Source of the DNA: Flemingiibacterium sp045600005
GTDB taxonomy: Bacteria; Bacillota; Clostridia; Oscillospirales; CAG-272
Assembly (NCBI GenBank): GCA_045600005.1
Contig: JAZRXB010000247.1
Coordinates: 62,001-126,000 of the forward strand
DNA length: 64,000 bases
Direction of reading: 5' to 3'
Shown here: one piece after another, positions 26,600 to 33,861 of the stretch
How the letters are laid out: each line of letters begins with the position of its first letter
Numbering within the stretch: position 1 is the first letter of the stretch
Program-made: the position numbers and the translations under genes
The notes under the pieces: generated by a model
What the model was told of the DNA's origin: nothing
What the model saw: only the letters and a program-made list of their open reading frames with translations
Databases searched by the model: none

Positions 26600-26636
26600 A
26601 TAGTCGATTGTAAAACTTCGTTTTACAATCGACTAT
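26600..26636. repeat. Solo hairpin of the hairpin-element family
   Basis: A perfect 17-bp stem with a TTC loop: left arm ATAGTCGATTGTAAAAC, right arm GTTTTACAATCGACTAT. The core is the same as the terminal hairpin of the larger elements at 29.5 and 61.5 kb. Confidence 0.85.
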
Positions 26637-26662
26637 GTTACAGGATATAAGGAGGATCGGCT

Positions 26663-27559
26663 ATGTACTATACCAATCCCGATCTTGGCTGCTTTGCCAA
26701 GGACCCCGCCGTCGTGGAGTTCGGCGGAGCGTGGTATCTGTATCATTCTGTCGTGGTCGAAAAAAAGCTGGGCGTCGGCATCAGCCGCTCGGCGGACGGA
26801 GATCGCTTCGAGCGCATCGCGGTACTGCCGTTTGAGCAGGACTGCGAGCAGACCGGCGTCGGCGCACCCGGCGCGATCGTTCTGAACGGAAGGGTCCACC
26901 TGTTCTATCAGACTTACGGGACCGGAAAGCTCGACGCGATCTGCCACGCGGTGTCGGATGACGGCGTGCATTTTGTCAAGGATGCCTCGAACCCGATCTT
27001 TGCGCCGCGTGAGCCGTGGGCGGAAATGCCGGAATGGTCGTGCGGACGCGCGATCGATGCGGACGTCTGTGTGTTCGGCGACCGGCTCATCCTGTATTTT
27101 GCGACCCGTGACAAGGCGTTCGAGCGTCAGATCGTCGGCGCGGCATGGGCGCCGGTCGACAGCGACTTTTCGCGCGGGAGCTGGACGCTTTACCCGAAGC
27201 TCGTGCTGGAACCGATGCTCGACTGGGAGATCACCTGCATCGAAGCGCCTGCCGCACTGGTCCGCGACGGGAAAGTCTGGCTGTTCTATGCCGGAGCGTA
27301 CAACTGCGCGCCGCAGCAGATCGGCTGCGCGGTGTCGGAGGACGGCTTCGCCTTCTGCCGCCTGTTCGTTGAAAAGCCGCTGCTCGCAAACGGCGCGCCC
27401 GGCACATGGAACGAGAGCGAGTCGGGGCATCCGTACATTTATCAGGCGGACGACGGCAGGATCTGGCTCTATCATCAGGGCTCGAACGACAAAGGCAGGA
27501 CGTGGTATCTGTCCCGCCGCGAGATCGTATTTGAAAACGGTCTTCCAACCATTCGGTGA
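26663..27559 (+). CDS. GH43-like five-bladed beta-propeller glycosidase
   Basis: 298-aa protein with propeller repeats typical of the GH43/GH117/GH130 group. Candidate active-site residues are Asp14 in AKDPAVVEF, Asp in RAIDADVCVFG and Glu in TCIEAPAALVRDG. Each blade shows the usual W-Y-L-Y or L-F-Y pattern. There is no signal peptide. RBS AAGGAGG is seven bases before the ATG. It is a single-gene unit between the solo hairpin and a strong bidirectional terminator. The sugar specificity is not readable; alpha-L-arabinofuranosidase or beta-xylosidase are the commonest activities of the group. Confidence 0.72.
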   Translation: MYYTNPDLGCFAKDPAVVEFGGAWYLYHSVVVEKKLGVGISRSADGDRFERIAVLPFEQDCEQTGVGAPGAIVLNGRVHLFYQTYGTGKLDAICHAVSDDGVHFVKDASNPIFAPREPWAEMPEWSCGRAIDADVCVFGDRLILYFATRDKAFERQIVGAAWAPVDSDFSRGSWTLYPKLVLEPMLDWEITCIEAPAALVRDGKVWLFYAGAYNCAPQQIGCAVSEDGFAFCRLFVEKPLLANGAPGTWNESESGHPYIYQADDGRIWLYHQGSNDKGRTWYLSRREIVFENGLPTIR

Positions 27560-27603
27560 AATCTGATTGCACGTTCGATAAAATTAGTTTCACGGCGAAT
27601 AAA

Positions 27604-27645
27604 AAACATGCCGGAAGCAGCTGCTGCTTCCGGCATGTTTTATCG
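27604..27645. terminator. Bidirectional terminator between convergent genes
   Basis: A 17-bp perfect stem AAACATGCCGGAAGCAG / CTGCTTCCGGCATGTTT with a CTG loop, flanked by A-run and T-run so that both strands end in T. Confidence 0.85.
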
Positions 27646-27657
27646 CGGAGCTCCGCG

Positions 27658-28287
27658 TTATCTGACCAGTCTGAATTCGCCGAACATTTCGGGACGGTGG
27701 AAATCGGGTGCGGGCGTGTCGATGGGCGCCCACGAGCTGTACGGTTCGACCGCATGGTCGCCGCCGCACTTATAGATGTTTCCCTTGAAAACGGTTTCGG
27801 GCGTGATCCTGTCCAGTCCAAACAGGCGGAGCAGTACGGCTTCCGGAACGAACTCGAACAGCTCCCATGTTTCGGCGGTTTTTTTCACCGTGACCGGGAA
27901 CGGCTCGACGCCGAGATCGACGATCGAAACGCGCCCGTTCCGCTCAACGCCGAAGCCGATGAGCGTGGTCGGGTCGGAGTTGCATTCGATGTTGACGTAG
28001 CCGTTGTCCGGCTTGCCGGGCGCGTGCATGGTGAAGAAAAATTCCATACAGCTGTCAAGATAGACCGGCTCGTTGTGCTTGTGGTAACGGGAGACGGGGT
28101 CTGCTTCGGCGCAGAACAGGTGGATGTACAGTCCGGCTTTTTTGTTTTTTGTGTCGGCATAGACGATCTGCGCATAGGTTTCCGGTTTGTAGTCGGTCCC
28201 CCAGAGATGGTTTTCGAGACGCGCTTTTCCGACGGCGCTCCAGTCGCCCGGAACGTCGGCGGCGATCATGACCTGATAGCTTTTCAT
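27658..28287 (-). CDS. CBM9-like carbohydrate-binding protein
   Basis: 209-aa beta-sandwich protein resembling family 9 carbohydrate-binding modules found alone in glycan loci (pattern E-F-F-F-T-M ... GYVNIECN ... WELFEFVP). No signal peptide is seen, so its location and ligand are unclear. The start at 28287 follows GGAGG by nine bases; an ORF extension upstream overlaps the promoter. It is a monocistronic unit with its own promoter. Confidence 0.6.
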   Translation of the reverse strand: MKSYQVMIAADVPGDWSAVGKARLENHLWGTDYKPETYAQIVYADTKNKKAGLYIHLFCAEADPVSRYHKHNEPVYLDSCMEFFFTMHAPGKPDNGYVNIECNSDPTTLIGFGVERNGRVSIVDLGVEPFPVTVKKTAETWELFEFVPEAVLLRLFGLDRITPETVFKGNIYKCGGDHAVEPYSSWAPIDTPAPDFHRPEMFGEFRLVR

Positions 28288-28347
28288 GACGTGATTCCTC
28301 CGTGTTTTTCGACAGCCGGTCGGATTGACAGCCGACCGTTTTTTTCT

Positions 28348-28376
28348 ATTATACAACATTTCCGTGCCGGATGCAA
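28348..28376 (-). promoter_or_regulatory. Promoter of the CBM9-like gene
   Basis: Minus strand TTGCAT (28371-28376), 17 bp, TATAAT (28348-28353). Confidence 0.7.
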
Positions 28377-28417
28377 CCGGACGGAGAAAATTCGTCAGAT
28401 TTTTTTCCGAAAAGGTG

Positions 28418-28446
28418 TTTACAAATCGGGCGGGATGTAATATAAT
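28418..28446 (+). promoter_or_regulatory. Promoter of the cysE-cysS operon
   Basis: TTTACA (28418-28423), 17 bp, TATAAT (28441-28446). Confidence 0.75.
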
Positions 28447-28452
28447 AGTAGA

Positions 28453-28737
28453 GGATAGCAGAAAGGCTGTGAGCGGAAGGATACCGCGCAGACCGGTTAC
28501 AGAGAATCGCGCCCCGGAAACGGGTGGTGAAAGCGCGCCGAGAGGTACGGTAAGAAGTGCGTCCGTGAGCCGTTCCGGTGAAGGTCAGTAGCCGGTTCCG
28601 TGCGCTTCACGTTACAGGAGCGGGAGATATCCGTCCTGCCGTTTTACGGCGGCGAAGGTCTCCGATGAGAACCAAAATAAAGTGGAACCGCGTCTCTGCC
28701 GCCTTTATGGATCCTTGCGATCGGGGGCGTTTTTTGT
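28453..28737 (+). promoter_or_regulatory. T-box leader of cysE-cysS
   Basis: tRNA-sensing leader with the T-box AAAGTGGAACCGCG at 28680-28693, then a GC-rich hairpin and a TTTTTTG run near 28730. The downstream genes imply a tRNA-Cys leader. A TGC triplet in GAAGTGCGTCC (about 28556-28566) is a reasonable specifier candidate, but this needs folding to confirm. Confidence 0.87.
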
Positions 28738-28753
28738 TTTACAGGAGGTTTTG

Positions 28754-29482
28754 ATGGGACGAAACGTCATGGACGATCTCGAAAAACTGAAAAAGGGCGC
28801 CGTGCGCGCGAAAAACGAGATCGTCAACGATATTAAGGTCATCCGGGAACGCGACCCGGCAGCGACCAGCGACATTGAGGTGGCGCTGCTCTATTCGGGC
28901 TTTCACGCCCTGCTCGCCTATCGTGTGTCGCACAAATTCTACGAAAAGCAGCATTATTTCACCGCCCGCATGATCAGTCAGGGCGCGCGCTTTCTGACCG
29001 GCATCGAGATCCATCCCGGCGCGAAGATCGGAAAAGGGCTGTTCATCGACCACGGCAGCGGCGTCGTCATCGGCGAAACGGCGGAGATCGGCGACAACTG
29101 TACCCTGTATCAGGGCGTGACCCTCGGCGGTACGGGAAAGCACGTCGGCAAGCGTCACCCCACGCTGGGCGACAACGTGATGGTCGGTTCGGGCGCGAAG
29201 GTTCTCGGACCCTTCCGCGTCGGCGACAACACGAAGATCGCGGCGGGCGCGGTCGTTCTCGCCGAGATCCCGGACAACTGCACGGCGGTCGGCATCCCGG
29301 CCAGAGTCGTGAAGCGCAACAATCAGAAGATCGAAAACGACCTCGATCAGGTCCACATTCCCGACCCGGTCGCGCAGGAGCTCTGCCGCATGAGCGCCCG
29401 CATCGACGAGCTGGAAGCCCGGCTGAAAATCGCCGAGGAAGCAAAAGATCGATCGGATACGAATCAAAACAGCCGTTTGTAA
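28754..29482 (+). CDS. cysE: Serine O-acetyltransferase
   Basis: First enzyme of cysteine synthesis: acetyl-CoA plus serine gives O-acetylserine. The 242-aa protein has the helical N-terminal domain and the left-handed beta-helix with HPGAKIGKGLFIDHGSG, VVIGETAEIG and LGGTGKHVGKRHPTLGDNV. Start at 28754 after AGGAGG. The last four codons and stop (29471-29482) lie inside a hairpin mobile element. Without the element the frame would end in a TGA only three bases before the cysS ATG, so the C-terminus has been rewritten. Controlled by the T-box. Confidence 0.95.
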   Translation: MGRNVMDDLEKLKKGAVRAKNEIVNDIKVIRERDPAATSDIEVALLYSGFHALLAYRVSHKFYEKQHYFTARMISQGARFLTGIEIHPGAKIGKGLFIDHGSGVVIGETAEIGDNCTLYQGVTLGGTGKHVGKRHPTLGDNVMVGSGAKVLGPFRVGDNTKIAAGAVVLAEIPDNCTAVGIPARVVKRNNQKIENDLDQVHIPDPVAQELCRMSARIDELEARLKIAEEAKDRSDTNQNSRL

Positions 29483-29693
29483 AAATGGTTTAAGATGATG
29501 AACGTTATAATAAAATCCGTTTTTATGTCGGCTTTGCCGACATAAAAACCCCTCTAAGGCGAGCAAAGCGAGCCCTCGCGCCGATATGGGGAGAGCCGAC
29601 AAAACAAAGTTTTGTCGGCGGGCAAAAACGTAGTTTTTGTCTGCGGCGATAAGCGCGAGTACCGATTGTAAAACGAAGTTTTACAATCGATTA
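29470..29693. mobile_element. Hairpin mobile element, copy 1 (non-autonomous, MITE-like)
   Basis: About 224 bp between two copies of ATACGAATCAAA(A)C (29457-29470 and 29694-29706), the apparent target duplication. The left end is AGCCGTTTGT and the right end ACAATCGATT, imperfect terminal inverted repeats. Inside are perfect hairpins with three-base loops: 29519-29549, 29595-29619, 29623-29639 and 29663-29689. No reading frame is carried. It lies between cysE and cysS. Confidence 0.8.
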
Positions 29694-29722
29694 ATACGAA
29701 TCAAACGGAAGGAGAATGATCC

Positions 29723-31117
29723 ATGAGACTTTACAACACACTGACAAGACAGAAGGACGAATTCATCCCGCTCGACGGGAAGAACGTCAAAATGTACGCC
29801 TGCGGTCCGACCGTGTACAATTTCTTCCACATCGGAAACGCGCGCTGCTTCACGGTGTTCGATATGCTCAGACGCTATCTCGAATACCGCGGCTACAACG
29901 TCACCTTCGTCCAGAACTTCACCGACGTGGACGATAAGATGATCAAGCGCGCCAACGAAGAGGGAACGACGGTCAGGGAAGTCGCCGAGCGGTATATCGG
30001 CGAATACTTCACCGACGCGAAGGGACTCGGCATCCGTCCCGCGACCGTTCATCCCCGTGCGACCGAAAACATTGACGAGATCATCCGCATCGTTTCGACG
30101 CTGATCGAAAAGGGTCACGCCTACGAAGCGAACGGCGACGTCTATTTCCGCACGCTTTCGTTCAAGGAATACGGCAAGCTGTCGCATATGCCCATCGACG
30201 AGCTGGAAAAGGGCGCGCGCATCGACGTCACCGAGCAGAAGGAGGACGCGCTTGACTTCGCTCTCTGGAAAGCCGCCAAGCCGGGCGAGCCGTCGTGGGA
30301 CAGCCCGTGGGGCAAGGGACGTCCGGGCTGGCACATCGAATGCTCCGCGATGGTGCTGCGCTATCTCGGCGAATCCATCGACATCCACTGCGGTGGTCAG
30401 GACCTGACCTTCCCGCATCATGAAAACGAAGTCGCGCAGTCCGAGTGCTGCACCGGCAAGCCCTTCGCACGCTTCTGGCTGCACAACGGCTACATCAACG
30501 TCAACAACACGAAGATGTCCAAATCGCTCGGCAACTTCTTCACGGTCCGCGACGTGGCCGCCAAGTACGGTTATCCGGCGATCCGCTTCTTCATCCTCAG
30601 CGCGCATTACAGAAGCCCGATCAACTTCTCCGCAGAGATCATCGAGCAGTCGAAGAACGCGCTCGAACGCATCGCCAACTGCATGAACAATCTGAAGTTC
30701 TACCTGAAGACCGCGCCCGAAGGCGGTCTGACCGACGAGGTGAAGGCTGCCGTCGACGGACGGAAGAACGCCTTTATCGAAGCGATGGACGACGATTTCA
30801 ACACCGCCGACGGCATCGCGGCGATCTTCGATCTGGTGCGCGACGCGAACGAGCTGATGGCGAAGGGCGCGAACCGTGCCGACGCCGCTTACGCCGAAGC
30901 GCTTCTCACCGAGCTCTGCACGCTGATGGGCTTTGCGAAGGAGGAAAGCAGCGACGACGCTTTCATCGCCGAGATCGAAGCCGCCATTGCCGAGCGCATG
31001 GCTGCGAAGAAGGCAAAGGATTACAAAAAAGCCGACCAGATCCGCGCAGATCTGCTTGCCAAGGGCGTCATTCTCGAAGATACGCCGAAAGGCACAAAAT
31101 ACCGCATCGAAAAATAA
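29723..31117 (+). CDS. cysS: Cysteinyl-tRNA synthetase
   Basis: Class I synthetase of 464 aa, normal length. The HIGH signature is FHIGNARC, KMSKS is TKMSKSLGN, and the zinc-site Cys is in ACGPTVYNF; the DALR-type helical domain fills the C-terminus. GGAAGGAG is seven bases before the ATG. It is co-regulated with cysE by the T-box leader, but now 240 bases downstream because of the inserted element, whose hairpins could reduce read-through. Confidence 0.97.
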   Translation: MRLYNTLTRQKDEFIPLDGKNVKMYACGPTVYNFFHIGNARCFTVFDMLRRYLEYRGYNVTFVQNFTDVDDKMIKRANEEGTTVREVAERYIGEYFTDAKGLGIRPATVHPRATENIDEIIRIVSTLIEKGHAYEANGDVYFRTLSFKEYGKLSHMPIDELEKGARIDVTEQKEDALDFALWKAAKPGEPSWDSPWGKGRPGWHIECSAMVLRYLGESIDIHCGGQDLTFPHHENEVAQSECCTGKPFARFWLHNGYINVNNTKMSKSLGNFFTVRDVAAKYGYPAIRFFILSAHYRSPINFSAEIIEQSKNALERIANCMNNLKFYLKTAPEGGLTDEVKAAVDGRKNAFIEAMDDDFNTADGIAAIFDLVRDANELMAKGANRADAAYAEALLTELCTLMGFAKEESSDDAFIAEIEAAIAERMAAKKAKDYKKADQIRADLLAKGVILEDTPKGTKYRIEK

Positions 31118-31139
31118 AAAAATCCGTACAGTTTGACTA

Positions 31140-31168
31140 TTGAATTTTTATTCATTCTGGTATAATAT
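31140..31168 (+). promoter_or_regulatory. Promoter of the amino-acid ABC transporter operon
   Basis: TTGAAT (31140-31145) with TATAAT (31161-31166, 15-bp spacer) or the overlapping TAATAT (31163-31168, 17-bp spacer). Confidence 0.6.
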
Positions 31169-31236
31169 ATATACAGGGCAAATTGTCGGACATTACAATC
31201 AGATTACCGCCAATACACAAAAAAAGGAGAACTGTC

Positions 31237-32070
31237 ATGAAGAAAATTCTTTCGCTTATCTTAGCGGTTTCCATGCTCGCTCTCGCGCTCGCATCCTGCG
31301 GCGGCAGCGGCAAGGTCAAAGTCATCGAGGTCGAGCTGACCCAGGAACAGTACGCATTCGGCGTTGACAAGGCACAGCCTGAGCTGCTTGACAAGGTCAA
31401 CAGCATCATCAAGGAGATCAAGAGCAACGGCAAGTTTGACGAGATCTGCAACAAGTACTTCGGCGACGGCACGCCCACGCCGGTCCCGTCCGCAAAGCTC
31501 GACACCTCCAAGGATCAGTTCATCGTTGCGACCAACGCAGCATTCGAGCCGTTTGAATATATGGACGGCGAAAACTACCTCGGCATCGATATGGAGATCG
31601 CAAAGCTCATCGCCGACGAGCTCGGTCAGGAGCTGGTCATCAGCAACATGGATTTCGACGCCGTCTGCCTCTCCGTCGGTCAGCATAAGTGCGACATCGC
31701 CATGGCCGGTCTGACCATCAAGCCCGACCGCGAAGAATATGTCGCTTTCTCCGATTCCTATTACAACGCAGCACAGAAGATCATCGTCAAGGCTGACGAC
31801 ACCGCTTTTGACGCCTGCAAGACCGCTGAAGACGTAGAAGCAGTTCTCGCTTCCTTCGATGCGACTACCACCATTGGCGTACAGAACGGCACGACCGGAC
31901 AGTTCTATGTTGAGGGCGACGAGAGCTGGGGCTTCGCCGGCTTTGCAACCTCGATGAAGGGCTACAAGAACGGTTCGCTGGCTGTTCAGGACCTTCTCAA
32001 CGGCAACATTCAGTATGTCATCATCGACTCCGCTCCGGCAGCCTGCATCGCAAAGGCGTACAACGGCTGA
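31237..32070 (+). CDS. Amino-acid ABC transporter substrate-binding lipoprotein (SBP_bac_3), apparently circularly permuted
   Basis: 277-aa lipoprotein: signal peptide with lipobox LALASC, lipidated Cys21. The canonical N-lobe begins only near residue 93 (QFIVATNAAFEPFEY), after a TPTPVP linker. Residues about 27-76 (LTQEQYAFGVDKAQPELL ... DEICNKYFGDG) look like the segment that normally closes the family's C-terminus, and the protein stops where that segment would be expected. The rest has AMAGLTIKPDR and IGVQNGTTGQFYVEGD. Likely ligand is a polar amino acid. RBS AAAGGAGAA precedes the start. Confidence 0.9.
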   Translation: MKKILSLILAVSMLALALASCGGSGKVKVIEVELTQEQYAFGVDKAQPELLDKVNSIIKEIKSNGKFDEICNKYFGDGTPTPVPSAKLDTSKDQFIVATNAAFEPFEYMDGENYLGIDMEIAKLIADELGQELVISNMDFDAVCLSVGQHKCDIAMAGLTIKPDREEYVAFSDSYYNAAQKIIVKADDTAFDACKTAEDVEAVLASFDATTTIGVQNGTTGQFYVEGDESWGFAGFATSMKGYKNGSLAVQDLLNGNIQYVIIDSAPAACIAKAYNG

Positions 32071-32106
32071 GTCGGGTTCCCTTGTCCTGAATCGATAAAC
32101 ACAAAA

Positions 32107-32148
32107 GCTGCTCTTCCGTCTCAAAGACGGGAGAGCGGCGCATTTTAA
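32107..32148 (+). terminator. Attenuating hairpin between binding protein and permease
   Basis: GCTGCTCTTCCGTCT-CAA-AGACGGGAGAGCGGC (32107-32139) followed by GCATTTT. The short T-run suggests partial termination, giving more binding protein than permease. Confidence 0.6.
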
Positions 32149-32172
32149 TCAAAACGGGGAGTACGCAAACTC

Positions 32173-32904
32173 ATGATGAACGCAGTTCCTGCCCTTCTGT
32201 TCGGAGGACGGAAGGTTGAAAAATTCCTTGACGTTCTGCTCAACAAGGGCGGCTATGTCAAGGTGCTGGAAGGTCTGCGCAATACGCTGATCATTGCGAT
32301 ATCAGGTCTTCTGATCGGCATCGTGATCGGTACGCTGATCGCAACGATCCGTGTTGTACCGAAATATCAGGTCCTTCCGCGCATTCTGAACGGGATCTGC
32401 ACCGTTTATGTCGGCTTCTTCCGAGGAACGCCGATGGTGGTGCAGCTGCTGGTGTTTTATTATGTCCTGTTTCCGCTGATCGGAGTGAACATTACCGCCG
32501 TCAACGTCTCGATCCTCGTCTTCGGTCTGAACAGCGGCGCTTACATATCGGAAATGATGCGCGCCGGCATCGAATCGGTCGACAGCGGACAGATGGAAGC
32601 GGGACGCGCGGTCGGTCTGTCGTTCCCTACGACCATGATGAAAATCGTGATCCCGCAGGCGATCAAGAACATTCTGCCCACGCTCGGCAACGAATTTATC
32701 GCGCTGATCAAGGAGACCTCTGTCGTGTCTTTCGTCGGAGCGGCTGACCTTTATGTCGCTTTCAATATGATCGGTACGAATTCCTATGAGTTCATGGTGC
32801 CGTATCTGGTCATGGCGATCATTTACATTATCATGATCGTCATCATCGCCGCAGGCATCAAGCTGATGGAGAGGGGGCTGAAGCGCAGTGACAGACGCCA
32901 CTAA
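32173..32904 (+). CDS. Amino-acid ABC transporter permease
   Basis: 243-aa inner-membrane protein of the HisM/GlnP family. An N-terminal amphipathic stretch is followed by about five membrane segments. The family motif FRGTPMVVQL is present, as is the EAA loop QMEAGRAVGLSFPTTMMKIVIPQAIKNILP (cut here for position: about residues 138-166). It overlaps the ATPase gene by 17 bases. Two adjacent ATG codons compete for the start; the GGGGAG site suits either. Confidence 0.93.
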   Translation: MMNAVPALLFGGRKVEKFLDVLLNKGGYVKVLEGLRNTLIIAISGLLIGIVIGTLIATIRVVPKYQVLPRILNGICTVYVGFFRGTPMVVQLLVFYYVLFPLIGVNITAVNVSILVFGLNSGAYISEMMRAGIESVDSGQMEAGRAVGLSFPTTMMKIVIPQAIKNILPTLGNEFIALIKETSVVSFVGAADLYVAFNMIGTNSYEFMVPYLVMAIIYIIMIVIIAAGIKLMERGLKRSDRRH

Positions 32905-33763
32905 TATGAAAAAAGACGGCGAGCGGGAGGTCCTGATCGACGTCATTGATCTTCAAAAGAATTTCGGCGAGCTGAAGGTCCTGCGCGGCATCACCACGAC
33001 CATCCGCAAGGGAGATATCGTCTGCGTCATCGGTCCGTCCGGCAGCGGCAAGAGTACGTTCCTCCGCTGTCTCAACTGCATGGAAGACCCGTCCGGCGGA
33101 AAGATCATGTTCCACGACGTCAATATCGCCGATATGAAGGTCGATATCAACGTCCATCGCCGCAAGATGGGCATGGTGTTCCAGCAGTTCAATCTTTTCA
33201 ACAACAAAACGGTCGTTCAGAATATCATGCTTGCGCCGGTACACGTCGGCGTGTCCGATCTGAACCGGGCGAAGCGGCATAATTTCTTCCTTCCGCTGAC
33301 GAATCTGTTCTGCGGAAAGGATAACAAGAAAGAAAAGCTGCCCATCACGACGACCAAACAGGAGATCAAGGCGCAGGCAATGGAAAACGCGCTCCGTCTG
33401 CTCCGCCGCATCGGGCTGGAGGACAAGGCGAACGTGTATCCGTCCACGCTGTCCGGCGGTCAGAAGCAGCGTGTGGCGATCGTCCGCGCGCTGGCGATGA
33501 ATCCCGAAGTGATCCTGTTCGACGAGCCGACGAGCGCGCTGGGCCCCGAAATGGTCGGCGAGGTGCTCGGTCTGATGAAAGAGCTGGCAAGGGAAGGCAT
33601 GACGATGGTCGTCGTCACACATGAAATGGGCTTCGCACGCGAGGTCGGTACCCGCGTTCTGTTCATCGACCGGGGTGTGATCCTCGAAGAAAATACGCCG
33701 AAGGAATTCTTTGCGAATCCGCAGAACGAGCGGACGATCGAATTCCTGTCCAAGGTGCTGTAA
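32888..33763 (+). CDS. Amino-acid ABC transporter ATP-binding protein
   Basis: 291-aa ATPase of the GlnQ/HisP type: Walker A GPSGSGKST, Q-loop VFQQFNLF, signature LSGGQKQRVAIVRAL, Walker B VILFDEP and switch His in VVTHEMGF. Two oddities: an extra segment of about 40 residues (about 121-158, with LNRAKRHNFFLPLTNLFCGK) between the Q-loop and the helical domain, and SALGPE in place of the usual SALDPE in the D-loop (Gly219). The GTG start at 32888 fits a GGAGAGGGGG site inside the permease gene; ATG at 32906 is an alternative. Confidence 0.92.
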   Translation: MTDATNMKKDGEREVLIDVIDLQKNFGELKVLRGITTTIRKGDIVCVIGPSGSGKSTFLRCLNCMEDPSGGKIMFHDVNIADMKVDINVHRRKMGMVFQQFNLFNNKTVVQNIMLAPVHVGVSDLNRAKRHNFFLPLTNLFCGKDNKKEKLPITTTKQEIKAQAMENALRLLRRIGLEDKANVYPSTLSGGQKQRVAIVRALAMNPEVILFDEPTSALGPEMVGEVLGLMKELAREGMTMVVVTHEMGFAREVGTRVLFIDRGVILEENTPKEFFANPQNERTIEFLSKVL

Positions 33764-33769
33764 AGCGCA

Positions 33770-33804
33770 GACCGGCGCGCCGTCAGGCGGCGCGCCGGTC
33801 TTTT
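33770..33804 (+). terminator. Terminator of the ABC transporter operon
   Basis: A 13-bp stem GACCGGCGCGCCG / CGGCGCGCCGGTC followed by TTTTCT. Confidence 0.85.
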
Positions 33805-33861
33805 CTGCTTTGACAGACCGTATAAATATTCATAAACTCTGCATGAGAAAGGATGATGGGA

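Noticed and set aside
28682..28753. Upstream extension of cysE
   Set aside because: The extra 24 codons lie in the T-box and terminator; AGGAGG positions the start at 28754.
29470..29693. Rho-independent terminator cluster only
   Set aside because: Stems are perfect but mostly lack T-runs; the flanking direct repeats and inverted ends, and the reverse-complement copy at 61.5 kb, fit a mobile element better.
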